Below, one piece after another: positions 22,936 through 32,019 of a DNA stretch of 34,467 nt. How positions within the stretch are numbered: position 1 is the stretch's first letter; each line of letters opens with the position of its first letter. Both the position numbers and the translations under genes were made by a program. Below the pieces are notes generated by a model. It ran no database searches, had not been told where the DNA came from, and saw nothing but the letters and a program-made list of their open reading frames with translations. The stretch comes from Bacillota bacterium (GTDB lineage: Bacteria; Bacillota; SHA-98; Ch115; JABLXJ01): positions 1 through 34,467 of the forward strand of contig JABLXJ010000021.1 in assembly GCA_013178125.1 (NCBI GenBank), in the 5' to 3' direction.

Positions 22936-23799
22936 ATGTGGTTCAACTACTATGATCTTCGCAAAGCAGCGAAGTCAGAAAATATCGATCTCATCTTCCC
23001 CGACTGGGATAGTGGAAAGGAGAGGGTTGCCATCTTCTCTCCCCACGACGATGACGCCTTGCTGGGAGCCGGCTATCTTATTCAAGCTGTTGCCGGAAAC
23101 GGCGGTGAGCCGTTCGTCTTCATCTTCTGCAATGGTAATGCAGGCTACAGCACCCCTGAAGACAGGGGCGTGATTGTTGCAAGAAGGAAGGGCGAAACCA
23201 AGTCTGCGTATGCAGAGCTTGGGTTGGGGGCGGGGAATGTAATCAGGCTCGATTATCCTGATTTCAGCGTGCTCCCCAATATAGGATGGATGATGCCCTG
23301 GGGCGAGGAAGGAAGCTTTGTTAACATCATTAAGAATCTCCGTAATCTTAAGATTACAAGACTCGTCATACCAAACCGTTACCGGGAGCATATCGACCAC
23401 GAGTCGGTGGGTCGCATCGGCGCATTCGACGGGCCCCAGGTGGGGGACGAGATCCTGGTGGACTGGGGGAAGCCGGTAAGGATCAAGTCCTTCCTCGAAT
23501 ATGCCGTGTGGGGGGATTTCTCGCCCGAGGATGCACTCGTCGCTGGTGGCGATATCTCCATCCGGGCAAACAGGGCTATAAAGGCGCCTCCACCTGCCGA
23601 GGCGAAGGTGGCTGCGGCCCTGAGCAAGTTTGAATCCCAGCAGCGGATAATAAAGGGGCTGCTCGAGGCGAGGAAGGAGCGGCAGTGCAGGGACTCGGGG
23701 GACGGGTATATCGAGCTATATATCGATTTCGACCCGAGGCCAACCCTGCGCTATGACCCATACCGGACCTTTATATCAAGCATTGATAATAAATATTGA
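22936..23799 (+). CDS. PIG-L (LmbE) family N-deacetylase
   Basis: Zinc-dependent enzymes of this family remove N-acetyl groups from amino sugars and related compounds. The 287-residue protein has the metal motif SPHDDDALLGAG (H37, D39, D40, equivalent to HPDD of MshB) and the distal EHIDHESVGR. The N terminus has no signal peptide, so it acts in the cytoplasm on an imported substrate. A ribosome-like GGGGG lies about 11 nt upstream of the ATG. A 22-codon ORF (22868-22936) overlaps the ATG as TGATG. It is the first structural gene after the ROK repressor. Confidence 0.88.
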   Translation: MWFNYYDLRKAAKSENIDLIFPDWDSGKERVAIFSPHDDDALLGAGYLIQAVAGNGGEPFVFIFCNGNAGYSTPEDRGVIVARRKGETKSAYAELGLGAGNVIRLDYPDFSVLPNIGWMMPWGEEGSFVNIIKNLRNLKITRLVIPNRYREHIDHESVGRIGAFDGPQVGDEILVDWGKPVRIKSFLEYAVWGDFSPEDALVAGGDISIRANRAIKAPPPAEAKVAAALSKFESQQRIIKGLLEARKERQCRDSGDGYIELYIDFDPRPTLRYDPYRTFISSIDNKY

Positions 23800-23875
23800 G
23801 ATAATCTGCGTTGAGATAGTCTGCTCGGATAGTCTAAAACATCGGAGCCTGAAGCACCAGAGGGGAGTGTTGATC

Positions 23876-25234
23876 ATGTTTCCCGGACGTCTTGATGAGT
23901 GGTGTAGAGAGGCGGATCTTATAGCGAAGGTATTGGAGAATGCACCGGATATAGATAAGAATTTCGGCATACAGAGGCCTGAGTTCGAGGCCCGCCAGCG
24001 CAAGGTCATCGAGGCTCTGGAGCAGGCTGGCATAGATGCCGCGATAGTCTATTCGGATGAGCACTACGATGGTGATGTCCCCTACCTGGGTGGGAATACG
24101 AACATAAGCATCGAGCCTGTGGCGGGGATTATCGGGAAGAACGGGTTCCACATAATGGCGGGGCTTGAAGGGGGTTACATTGCGGAGCAGCTGACGCCCC
24201 GGTCCGGAGCCAGGGTCCACAAGGTGGAGATGCTTAAACTTGCGGATGAGGATTATCCCATCGATGCGGAGCGGGTGGAAGACGTCATCGAGGAGGCGGC
24301 GAGCGGGAGGCCCCGGAGGATAGGGCTTCTCACGCCTAGGGCTGTCCTTCCCGTTAGCATTTATAGCTTCCTTGTCGATTATATGGGGTCGGCCGAAAAG
24401 GTGGTAGATGCTCAAGAGATCTACTACAGGATAAAATATGAGAAATCTGACGCTGAGATGAAGCTCATCGAGGACGCGAGCAAGATAGCTGATGTGATGG
24501 TAAGGGGTATGCTCGCCGTGTTGAAGCCGGGGATGCTCGAAACCCAGGTTGCAGCCTGGGGATATGCGATAGCGCGCGAGCTAGGGGCCGAGGAGCTGGG
24601 CTTTGATGTGATGGTGACAGCAAATGAGGCCAATAGGACCCTCATTGGCAAGGCGTTGAACCGGAGGATAAACGAGGGGGATTATGTGCATATAGGCGTT
24701 GCACCCAAGAGGGACGGGCTCACTGCCTGCGAACGAGTCTCAGTTGTGGCCGTCAGCGACCCGTCACAAGTTACGGCCGAGCAGAGGTACTGGTTTGATT
24801 TTGTTGAGGAAGCCTTCAGGGTAGGTCTGGAGGCATATAAGAAGGTGGCTGAGGAAAACCTCCCGGCGCGGCTTCAGGAGCAGGCTCTGGTGGACTATTT
24901 CGCGAGCCGCGCAGATGAGGTTTCGGCGAGAATAGGTCGGAAGATCGACCTAACCAAGCAGAAGCCCTATACCGGAACACACAATGCGGGCTACACGGAG
25001 TGCCAGGAGTTTTATGGGGCCATCACGCTCAACTCTAATGAGCCCCTGGGTCACCAGATCGTAACCATGCTCGACGTCGCGATCCGGGGGATCGGAAACC
25101 GCTGGGACGATGTCATAATACCGGGGTTGGACTACCTGGTGGTCGAGAAGACGCTCGGCAAATTTGGGAGGACCGTGCGGGTCTTGAACGAGCTTCCAGT
25201 AAACGTCCAGCACCTGGTGGGAAACGCGGGCTGA
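23876..25234 (+). CDS. M24 (creatinase/aminopeptidase P fold) family protein
   Basis: A 452-residue pita-bread protein with an N-terminal creatinase-like domain (about 30-190) and a C-terminal M24 domain. The usual dinuclear metal site is incomplete: after the conserved GD (D269) the expected metal Asp at about 274 is Gly, and the second Asp is missing in APKRDGLTACERV. H369 and E375 remain in THNAGYTECQE. That favours a metal-free creatinase-like hydrolase of C-N bonds rather than a prolidase. An ATG at 23876 with AGGGGAG upstream is the start. It stands between the deacetylase and the dehydrogenase genes, so an N-containing small substrate is plausible. Confidence 0.82.
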   Translation: MFPGRLDEWCREADLIAKVLENAPDIDKNFGIQRPEFEARQRKVIEALEQAGIDAAIVYSDEHYDGDVPYLGGNTNISIEPVAGIIGKNGFHIMAGLEGGYIAEQLTPRSGARVHKVEMLKLADEDYPIDAERVEDVIEEAASGRPRRIGLLTPRAVLPVSIYSFLVDYMGSAEKVVDAQEIYYRIKYEKSDAEMKLIEDASKIADVMVRGMLAVLKPGMLETQVAAWGYAIARELGAEELGFDVMVTANEANRTLIGKALNRRINEGDYVHIGVAPKRDGLTACERVSVVAVSDPSQVTAEQRYWFDFVEEAFRVGLEAYKKVAEENLPARLQEQALVDYFASRADEVSARIGRKIDLTKQKPYTGTHNAGYTECQEFYGAITLNSNEPLGHQIVTMLDVAIRGIGNRWDDVIIPGLDYLVVEKTLGKFGRTVRVLNELPVNVQHLVGNAG

Positions 25235-25303
25235 ATACCATCAACAGTCTGAGTTAGCTACTTGGAGATGGCCTCTGATCATGGCTTAATTAAAATTAAT
25301 GTT

Positions 25304-25318
25304 GTTCATTGAGTGAAC
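25304..25318. promoter_or_regulatory. Inverted repeat upstream of the dehydrogenase gene
   Basis: GTTCA-TTGAG-TGAAC lies within an AT-rich stretch (25285-25345) in the 168-bp gap before the Gfo/Idh gene. It is a candidate operator; its sequence differs from the palindromes near the ROK gene. Confidence 0.35.
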
Positions 25319-25402
25319 TGAACAATTAAATAGATCGAGTAGATGAGATAAGTAAATCGAGTCGACGAAATATGGGGTAAATGGGGATGTGGAGGGGAGA
25401 AA

Positions 25403-26419
25403 ATGACTCTTCGTGTAGGGTTGCTTGGAGCGGGATTCATTGCAGGAGTGCATTTAGACGCTTATGCTAGGCTGCAGGATGTGGCCGTGGCCGGGATCGC
25501 TGATGTAAATGCGGAGAGAGCCGCAGCTCTGGCCGAAAAATTCGAGGGAGCGAGGGCGTATTCAGATGCATCCGAGCTGATAGCCAGGGGTGATGTCGAT
25601 ATAGTGGATATTTGTCTACCCACGTTTCTCCATGAGGAATATGTTACAAAGGCAGCCCGGGCCGGGAAGCACATATTATGTGAGAAGCCAATCGCGCTGG
25701 ACGTTGACGGGGCGGACAGGATGGTTCAGGCCGCGAGGGATGCAGGGGTAAAGTTTATGGTTGCCCATGTGGTGAGATTCTGGCCAGAATACGCGGCCGC
25801 AAAACGCCTCTTGGATGCCGGCGAGATCGGGAAGGCAATTGAGGTATCGGCGACGAGGTTGAGCACCCCTCCCAGTTGGTCTGCAGGAGGGTGGATATTG
25901 GATCCCAGGCAAAGCGGCGGTGCAGTGGTGGACCTGCTCATACATGACATCGACTACGCCAACTGGCTCCTTGGCAAGCCGGTTTCGGTTTACGCGCGCG
26001 GGTTAAAATCAGAGACTGGCGGCTACGACCACATCCTGCTCACGGTTTCATATGCCGGCGGGGGCGTGGCGACCCTTGAAGGCGGCCGGATGATGCCTTC
26101 CAATTTCCCATTTACAACGAATTTTAGAATCCTGGGAGAAAGGGGCTGTATCGATTATAGCTCCAGGGCGGGAGAGAATATCGAATCCCGGGGGAACGCC
26201 GCATCTGCCCTTGCAATATACAAGCATGGGGAAGACGTGAAATACCCTCATGTGCCTGAGATTGATGCTTATCTCTCTGAAATAGGGTACTTCCTCGACT
26301 GCGTCAGAAACAATACGCTTCCGGAGATAGTAACTCCTGAAGATGCGCTTATGGCCCTTCGGGTGGCCCTTGCGGCCGATCAATCGATTGAGACGGGGGG
26401 ACCGATTGTGATTAGCTAG
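25403..26419 (+). CDS. Gfo/Idh/MocA family oxidoreductase
   Basis: A 338-residue NAD(P)-dependent sugar or cyclitol dehydrogenase. The Rossmann motif is GLLGAGFIAGVH (7-18), the family lysine lies in CEKP (K95), and the C-terminal half has the sheet domain with GGAVVDLLIHDIDYANWLLG, in which HDID supplies the catalytic region. AGGGGAG lies just upstream of the ATG. It is followed by a DegT/StrS aminotransferase gene after 122 bp. Pairs of this kind oxidise a hydroxyl to a ketone and then exchange it with an amine, or do the reverse. The substrate is unknown. Confidence 0.92.
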   Translation: MTLRVGLLGAGFIAGVHLDAYARLQDVAVAGIADVNAERAAALAEKFEGARAYSDASELIARGDVDIVDICLPTFLHEEYVTKAARAGKHILCEKPIALDVDGADRMVQAARDAGVKFMVAHVVRFWPEYAAAKRLLDAGEIGKAIEVSATRLSTPPSWSAGGWILDPRQSGGAVVDLLIHDIDYANWLLGKPVSVYARGLKSETGGYDHILLTVSYAGGGVATLEGGRMMPSNFPFTTNFRILGERGCIDYSSRAGENIESRGNAASALAIYKHGEDVKYPHVPEIDAYLSEIGYFLDCVRNNTLPEIVTPEDALMALRVALAADQSIETGGPIVIS

Positions 26420-26541
26420 AGAAAGGCACGCCTATTTGAGTTTGATTCAAATAAAACATGAAAAACACATCAAAATTCCAGGGAGAGGGGGTTAAGGCCT
26501 GGATCGAGCCTTATATGGGCTTTGGATCAAGGCGAGGTTAT

Positions 26542-27843
26542 ATGAGTGGGAAGCTTGCAATTAACGGAGGAGCACCTGTAAGAACTAAACCATTTCCTAG
26601 GTGGCCGGTGTGTGATGAGAAAGAAGCCGAAGCAGTCAGGGAGGTCGCCCTCAGTGGCAAATGGTGGATGGGTGCCTATAGTAAAGGAGAGTTAGAGAAA
26701 AGAGATAAGATTGAAGGGCGATCCAAGGTAGAGGAGCTCGAGGAGAAGTTCGCAAAGCACCATAAGGCTAGGTACGCCGTAGCTACCAGTAGCGGCTCCT
26801 CAGCCCTTGAGATAGCGGTGAGGGCGGCAGGCATAGGGCCCGGCGATGAGGTGATCACCACCCCCTACACCTTTATCGCCACATCGACCTGTATATTAAA
26901 TAACAATGCGATCCCTGTATATGTGGATATCGATCCTGAGACATATAACATCAATGCGGATTTAATCGAGGAGGCGATCACTGAACGCACAAAGGCCATA
27001 CTGCCGGTGCATTTCAGTGGTAACCTGGCTGACATGGATAAGATCTGCGCTATTGCAGAGAAGCATGGCCTGGTTGTTATAGAGGATGCCTCCCATGCAC
27101 ACGGCGTGGAGCGCGACGGCGAAAAGTACGCGGGAACCTTTGGCCAAATGGGGTGCTTTAGCTTCCAGGAGGCAAAGAACATGGCGGCGGGCGAGGGTGG
27201 TATGATTCTCACCGACGATCCGGAGTTGGAGGATATTTGTTATTCCCTCCACCATTACGGACGGGTGAGGGACGGACTATGGTATGAACACCACCGCCTT
27301 GGATGGAATGCCCGCATGACGGAATTTCAGGCGGCCATCCTGCTCGTCCAGCTGGAAAGGCTGGATAAACTCAACAGGGTGAGGATGGAGAACGTAAAAT
27401 ACCTGAAGTCGAGGCTGGATAGCATCCCCGGGATCAAGTACTGCAAGGATGATCCCCGGATAACAAAACACAGCCATCACCTGTTTATGATGAGATACGA
27501 CTCCGAGGAGTTTGACGGGGTCCACCGCAATAAGTTCGTCGATGCCCTGAACGCCGAGGGGATACCTGCAATTACAGGGTATACATTCCCCAACTATGCC
27601 AACCCATTCATGGTAAATAAGGTATTTCACTCCGGCAGTTGTCCCGCCTCGTGCGAGAAATATAGCAGCGTGACCATAGACTACAGGGTGTATAAGGATA
27701 AATGTCCTGTCGCGGAGAGGGCTTGTTACGAAGAGGCCATCTGGCTTGAACACAGGCTTTTCCTCGGGACAAAGGCTGATATGGATGACATAGTGGAGGC
27801 TATTTTGAAGATAAGGGAAAACCTGGGTGAACTCGCGCGATAG
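26542..27843 (+). CDS. DegT/DnrJ/EryC1/StrS family aminotransferase
   Basis: A 433-residue PLP enzyme of the sugar and cyclitol aminotransferase family. The PLP lysine is K212 in FSFQEAKNMAAGEGG, and ARYAVATSSGSSALEIA and HRLGWNARMTEFQAAI are family stretches. Opening SGKLAINGGAPVRTKPFP is typical of members close to the AHBA-synthase/StrS group. The ATG at 26542 is chosen because AAGGCGAGG precedes it; an ATG at 26458 in frame adds 28 residues without homology. With the preceding dehydrogenase it could convert an amino group to a ketone during degradation. Confidence 0.9.
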   Translation: MSGKLAINGGAPVRTKPFPRWPVCDEKEAEAVREVALSGKWWMGAYSKGELEKRDKIEGRSKVEELEEKFAKHHKARYAVATSSGSSALEIAVRAAGIGPGDEVITTPYTFIATSTCILNNNAIPVYVDIDPETYNINADLIEEAITERTKAILPVHFSGNLADMDKICAIAEKHGLVVIEDASHAHGVERDGEKYAGTFGQMGCFSFQEAKNMAAGEGGMILTDDPELEDICYSLHHYGRVRDGLWYEHHRLGWNARMTEFQAAILLVQLERLDKLNRVRMENVKYLKSRLDSIPGIKYCKDDPRITKHSHHLFMMRYDSEEFDGVHRNKFVDALNAEGIPAITGYTFPNYANPFMVNKVFHSGSCPASCEKYSSVTIDYRVYKDKCPVAERACYEEAIWLEHRLFLGTKADMDDIVEAILKIRENLGELAR

Positions 27844-27944
27844 AGATCATGGGGCCGATTGGGGGTGATAATTGGATCAAAAAAGATATGCGCGGGGTCA
27901 TGTGGGGGTAAAAAATAAATCACGGAAAAGGGGGTCATTTAAAG

Positions 27945-29243
27945 ATGAAAAAAGATATCTTGCGCACGAAAATGTTGTCTATAATCGTGCTCGTCCTAGC
28001 ACTATTATTTACAGTATCTGGGATCGACGCCGCTGCAGCTTCTAAACAAGTAACCCTTAGATTTGGTGCGTGGATGGTATCCGCCTGGGTGGAGCCTTTC
28101 CAAGCTATTATCTCTGATTTTGAGAAAAGCCATCCGAATATAAAAGTGAAATTTGAATACGCCCCATTTGCTCAATACTGGGAGCAGCTACAGACGGCCG
28201 TCGCAGCCGGAACTGCTCCTGATGTGACGCTGATGAGCGTGGCCTATCTCATAGACTTCGCTAAACGTGGCGCTATCGTTAAGTTACAGCCGTATGTGGA
28301 CCGAGATTTAAAAACCAGTGACTATTACATATTCGGAGATAACCGATATCCTGATAAGGAAAAAGGGGAACTATATTCCATCCCGATTCATTGGGTAAGT
28401 AAAGTTCTGTACTATAATAAAAACCTATTCGATAAAGAAGGTGTTAACTATCCAACCAATGATTGGGGTTGGGATGACCTTCTCGCAGCAGCTAAGAAGC
28501 TTACAAAGGATACCAATGGAGATGGGAAGGTAGATCAGTGGGGATTCCTAGTTGATACAGGGTTTGTGGAGAACTTTATCTGGCAAAATAACGGTGAGAT
28601 ACTCAATAAGGATTTCACCAAATGCCTTCTCGATGAACCCGCGGCGCGAGAGGCCGTGCAGTTCCTACATGATTTGATTTACAAGCATAAGGTTTCCCCA
28701 CCTCTTGCTCGAGCTAGTAGCGGGGGGCAGGCTGAGGTTCTTGAGGATATGTTCCAGACCGGCAAGGCGGCCATGTCTATCAATGGAAGCTGGATGATAG
28801 GAATGTATCGTGACATCAAGGCTTTCAAATGGGACATAGCGTTTCTGCCCAAGGGAAAGCGGCGGGCGGTATATGCGGGTCCTGACAGCCTGGCAATCCT
28901 GAGTTCATCTAAGCATAAGGAAGAAGCATGGGAGTTTATAAAGCACTTCCTCAAGCCGGAGAGTCAGAGAATTCTCGCTAAGTATGGTACCGGCACGCCT
29001 GTTTTGAAATCCATTGCACGCTCCAAAGAATTCCTGGATTCGGAGTTGCCTCCGGAACATATGAACGTAATTCCGGATCAATTCCCGTATATACATCGCT
29101 CCTACTTTAGCTCTAAATGGTTTGAATGGATTTCCGCCATGACCAGTGAGCTTGACCTGGCCTTTATGAATAAAAAGCCTATTGATCAAGCCCTTAAAGA
29201 TGCAACAGCTAAAGTTGATGCAATTCTAGCTACCACCAGGTAG
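27945..29243 (+). CDS. CUT1 sugar ABC transporter substrate-binding protein (first system)
   Basis: A 432-residue extracytoplasmic binding protein of family 1 (MalE/UgpB-like). It has a Sec signal (MKKDILRTKMLSIIVLVLALLFTVSG, about 1-30, quoted in parts) ending in AAAAS, but no lipobox Cys. Family stretches are FEKSHPNIKVKFEYAP, GTAPDVTLM, DTNGDGKVDQWGF and AAMSINGSWMIG. AAGGGGG precedes the ATG. It is the first gene of a block of clearly lower GC content. A hairpin lies after the stop, before the two permease genes. Confidence 0.93.
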   Translation: MKKDILRTKMLSIIVLVLALLFTVSGIDAAAASKQVTLRFGAWMVSAWVEPFQAIISDFEKSHPNIKVKFEYAPFAQYWEQLQTAVAAGTAPDVTLMSVAYLIDFAKRGAIVKLQPYVDRDLKTSDYYIFGDNRYPDKEKGELYSIPIHWVSKVLYYNKNLFDKEGVNYPTNDWGWDDLLAAAKKLTKDTNGDGKVDQWGFLVDTGFVENFIWQNNGEILNKDFTKCLLDEPAAREAVQFLHDLIYKHKVSPPLARASSGGQAEVLEDMFQTGKAAMSINGSWMIGMYRDIKAFKWDIAFLPKGKRRAVYAGPDSLAILSSSKHKEEAWEFIKHFLKPESQRILAKYGTGTPVLKSIARSKEFLDSELPPEHMNVIPDQFPYIHRSYFSSKWFEWISAMTSELDLAFMNKKPIDQALKDATAKVDAILATTR

Positions 29244-29252
29244 GATCGCAAA

Positions 29253-29294
29253 ATGGCGTCCCGGTGAACCCGTGGGGGGATGTCGGGGCGCCAT
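29253..29294 (+). other. Intercistronic hairpin after the first binding-protein gene
   Basis: ATGGCGTCCCG (29253-29263) pairs with CGGGGCGCCAT (29284-29294) with one G-U pair and a loop of 20 nt. No T-run follows. Such hairpins often protect the upstream message and raise binding protein over permeases. Confidence 0.65.
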
Positions 29295-29349
29295 ATCCCC
29301 TACCTATATTATCAACTATAAGTATTAAGGTTCGGGAAGTGATGATTGA

Positions 29350-30252
29350 ATGTCCTCTGACAGGCGTAGTGCAGGAAGGTATATGAGACGCCTGGAAATC
29401 TTCTGGGCATATGTGTTTCTTACTCCCACTCTACTAGGTCTCGCATTCTTCTCTCTCGGCCCTATTGTCGCTGGTTTGGCAATCAGTTTTACTAAGTGGG
29501 ATATTATGACTCCGGCAAAGTGGGTGGGTTTAGTTAATTACAGAAGCCTACTTACAGATGACTTATTTTGGAAGAGTTTTTATAATACGATATATTTCAC
29601 GATCGGAACCGTCCCCGTAGGAATAGTAATATCACTTCTGCTAGCTTTGCTCATAGATCGAAAGCTGAAAGGTATAGCCATATTTAGGACGGTCTTCTTC
29701 CTCCCGGTTGTGGTCTCAACCGTCGCGGCGGGAATATTATGGGGATGGCTTTTTAACTCCCAGTGTGGTCTTATTAATTATTATCTAGGTGACATCGGTC
29801 TTCTAACGCCGAATTGGCTGGCAGATACAGCATGGGCCATGCCTGCCGTGATAATAATGACATTATGGAAAACCGTAGGATATAACATGGTGATCTTTTT
29901 AGCGGGGTTGCAAGATGTACCAGAGGAATTATACGAGGCAGCATCGATAGATGGGGCTAACTGGTGGGTGAAATTGAGACATATCACGCTGCCTTGTATT
30001 TCTCCAACAACCCTTTTCGTCATCATCATGTCTCTAATAAACTCATTCCAGGTGTTTGACCAGACTTATATTATGACAAAGGGTGGCCCGGCCCATTCAA
30101 CGATGACCCTTGTTTACTATGTCTATGAGAATGGCTTCAAGTGGTTCAAGATGGGATACGCCTCGGCAGTCTCCTATGCATTTTTACTTATAATCCTCGT
30201 CCTAACCCTGCTCCAGCTTAAATATCAAAACAGGTGGGTACATTACCGCTGA
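29350..30252 (+). CDS. CUT1 sugar ABC transporter permease, MalF-like
   Basis: A 300-residue membrane subunit with six predicted helices (first at about 16-38). The ATPase-contact loop is EELYEAASIDGANWWVKLRHITLP. TKGGPAHSTMTLVYYVYENGF near the C terminus is typical of the MalF/UgpA class. It follows the binding-protein gene after about 100 bp with a hairpin between, and is followed by the MalG-like partner. No ATPase gene is in the window; a shared MsmX/MsmK-type ATPase is likely. Confidence 0.95.
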   Translation: MSSDRRSAGRYMRRLEIFWAYVFLTPTLLGLAFFSLGPIVAGLAISFTKWDIMTPAKWVGLVNYRSLLTDDLFWKSFYNTIYFTIGTVPVGIVISLLLALLIDRKLKGIAIFRTVFFLPVVVSTVAAGILWGWLFNSQCGLINYYLGDIGLLTPNWLADTAWAMPAVIIMTLWKTVGYNMVIFLAGLQDVPEELYEAASIDGANWWVKLRHITLPCISPTTLFVIIMSLINSFQVFDQTYIMTKGGPAHSTMTLVYYVYENGFKWFKMGYASAVSYAFLLIILVLTLLQLKYQNRWVHYR

Positions 30253-30333
30253 ACCAAGGCTTGATATGAGCAGTTGACTTGATCCTGCCCGGCCATGGTT
30301 CTCATGATATACCTAAGGAATGGTGATCGAGAA

Positions 30334-31206
30334 ATGAAGGGTTGCGGTAGAGATAGAGATAAGGTAGGACAACGGAAGCAAACTAGAGCAATCTTCCGGA
30401 CATTAATTTCTTATTTAGTTCTAATAACGATTGCCATACTTATGTTTTTACCTTTCGCCTGGATGATATCTAGCTCTCTCAAGGACCCGGGGGTAATTTT
30501 TCTTTTGCCGCCCCAGTGGATTCCGCGACCATTTAGATTCGATAACTATGCCGAAGTGTGGCAGCTCATCCCATTTTTAGTGTTGCTTTATAACAGCTTT
30601 AAGATTTCACTACTTGCCGTAGTAGGGGGGTTATTCTCCTGTTCTCTAGCAGCTTATGCATTTGCTAGACTGAGATTCCCTGGCAGAGATGTAATATTTA
30701 CATTGGTATTAATCACGCTTATGGTACCGCCACAGGTTACGATGATTCCCGTCTTCATGCTAATGAGACGAATCGGTTGGGTAGATAACCATCTCGCCCT
30801 TATAGTGCCAACATTCCTTGGAGGTGCATTTGGCACATTCCTTCTCAGGCAATTCTTTATGAATATCCCGGGGGAGCTTGAAGAGGCAGCAAAAATCGAT
30901 GGGTGCAGTATCCCGGGAATTTACTTCCGTATATTCTTGCCGCTCTCAAAGCCCGCACTTACGACCTTGGCGGTCTTCATATTTCTCTACCGCTGGAATG
31001 ATCTGTTACTGCCGTTAATCTATCTGCGTACTTTCGAAAAAATGACTTTGACAGTGGGTTTGAGCCTGTTCCAGGGGCTATATTCGGCAAATTGGACTGC
31101 TCTCATGGCGAGTGCAGTCATAAGCATGATTCCGACGGTAATCCTCTATTTAGCTGGTCAGAGCTACTTTGAGAAAGGAATTGCGATGACAGGAATTAAA
31201 GGGTGA
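30334..31206 (+). CDS. CUT1 sugar ABC transporter permease, MalG-like
   Basis: A 290-residue membrane subunit with six predicted helices. The ATPase-contact loop is GELEEAAKIDGCSIPGIYFRIFLPL, followed by LSKPALTTLAVFIFLYRWND as in MalG/UgpE proteins. The ATG at 30334 is preferred because GGTGATC (30322-30328), a match to the 16S anti-Shine-Dalgarno end, lies 5 nt upstream; an ATG at 30295 has none. It completes the first importer. Confidence 0.94.
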   Translation: MKGCGRDRDKVGQRKQTRAIFRTLISYLVLITIAILMFLPFAWMISSSLKDPGVIFLLPPQWIPRPFRFDNYAEVWQLIPFLVLLYNSFKISLLAVVGGLFSCSLAAYAFARLRFPGRDVIFTLVLITLMVPPQVTMIPVFMLMRRIGWVDNHLALIVPTFLGGAFGTFLLRQFFMNIPGELEEAAKIDGCSIPGIYFRIFLPLSKPALTTLAVFIFLYRWNDLLLPLIYLRTFEKMTLTVGLSLFQGLYSANWTALMASAVISMIPTVILYLAGQSYFEKGIAMTGIKG

Positions 31207-31233
31207 AAAATATCTTGATTACGAGAGGAGGCT

Positions 31234-32019
31234 ATGCCGTACCCTGTAGGTAGCAGCAGGCTATGGGTGGAAGAAATGAAATATATTGATGCACATTGCC
31301 ACATTGGAAATCACCTTGAATTTTCGTTGACCCCTGAAGAGCTTCTTGACTTTATGGAGCGATTTTCTATAGATCACTCGATTATCTGCCCCATGGGGAG
31401 CGAGATCATATTGGATGTAAGGGGCGCCAATGAGAGGATTGGTAAACTAGTTAATTTATACCCGGATAAATTTACGGGTTTCGGTTGCACCAATCCATGG
31501 TACGCCTCAGCTGTTGACGAAATAGAGTATGCGATCTCAGTCTTAAAGTTGCAGGGCATCTATCTGGAGCCGAGTTTGCAGGGATTTCCTGTAAATCATG
31601 AGCTTGTATACCCCATTATGGAGAAAATCGCCCAATTAAATGTTCCTTTGTATGTACACACAGGGACGCCCCCGTACGCCTTGCCCTTACAGGTCGCTGA
31701 CCTTGCAGAAAGGTTCCCCGAGATCAATATCATAATGGGCAGCATCCATTCTGACTTTTGGTTTGATGTTTTACCGGCGGCCGAGAAGGCGTCAAATCTT
31801 TATGTGGATGCATCGTGTGTCTTTGTTGAGACCGCTCTTGCGGAGATAATCGACAGGTGCGGAATAGAGCGTGTGCTTTTTGCCACGGATTTTCCGTACT
31901 ATAACCCCTATATGGTGTTTAGCCGATTTTCTCTACTAAAGCTAAGTAAAGAGGGAAAAGAGTCTCTATTTCATGCCAATATAGAGAGGCTGGTCAGGAT
32001 TGGTGGTGGCATGGCATGA
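31234..32019 (+). CDS. Amidohydrolase family protein (COG2159-type), first paralog
   Basis: A 261-residue TIM-barrel metal hydrolase of the amidohydrolase-2/ACMSD group. It has the N-terminal H-x-H motif (IDAHCHIGNH, H21 and H23), a mid-barrel His in LYVHTGTPPY, and Asp in LFATDFPYY. Compared with the next gene, the strand reading KFHPWLQAF is YLEPSLQGF, and the GHMG motif is replaced by SIHSDFW, so chemistry may differ. GAGAGGAGG precedes the ATG at 31234; an ATG at 31279 (MKYIDAHCH) is an alternative. The stop overlaps the next start as ATGA. Confidence 0.85.
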   Translation: MPYPVGSSRLWVEEMKYIDAHCHIGNHLEFSLTPEELLDFMERFSIDHSIICPMGSEIILDVRGANERIGKLVNLYPDKFTGFGCTNPWYASAVDEIEYAISVLKLQGIYLEPSLQGFPVNHELVYPIMEKIAQLNVPLYVHTGTPPYALPLQVADLAERFPEINIIMGSIHSDFWFDVLPAAEKASNLYVDASCVFVETALAEIIDRCGIERVLFATDFPYYNPYMVFSRFSLLKLSKEGKESLFHANIERLVRIGGGMA

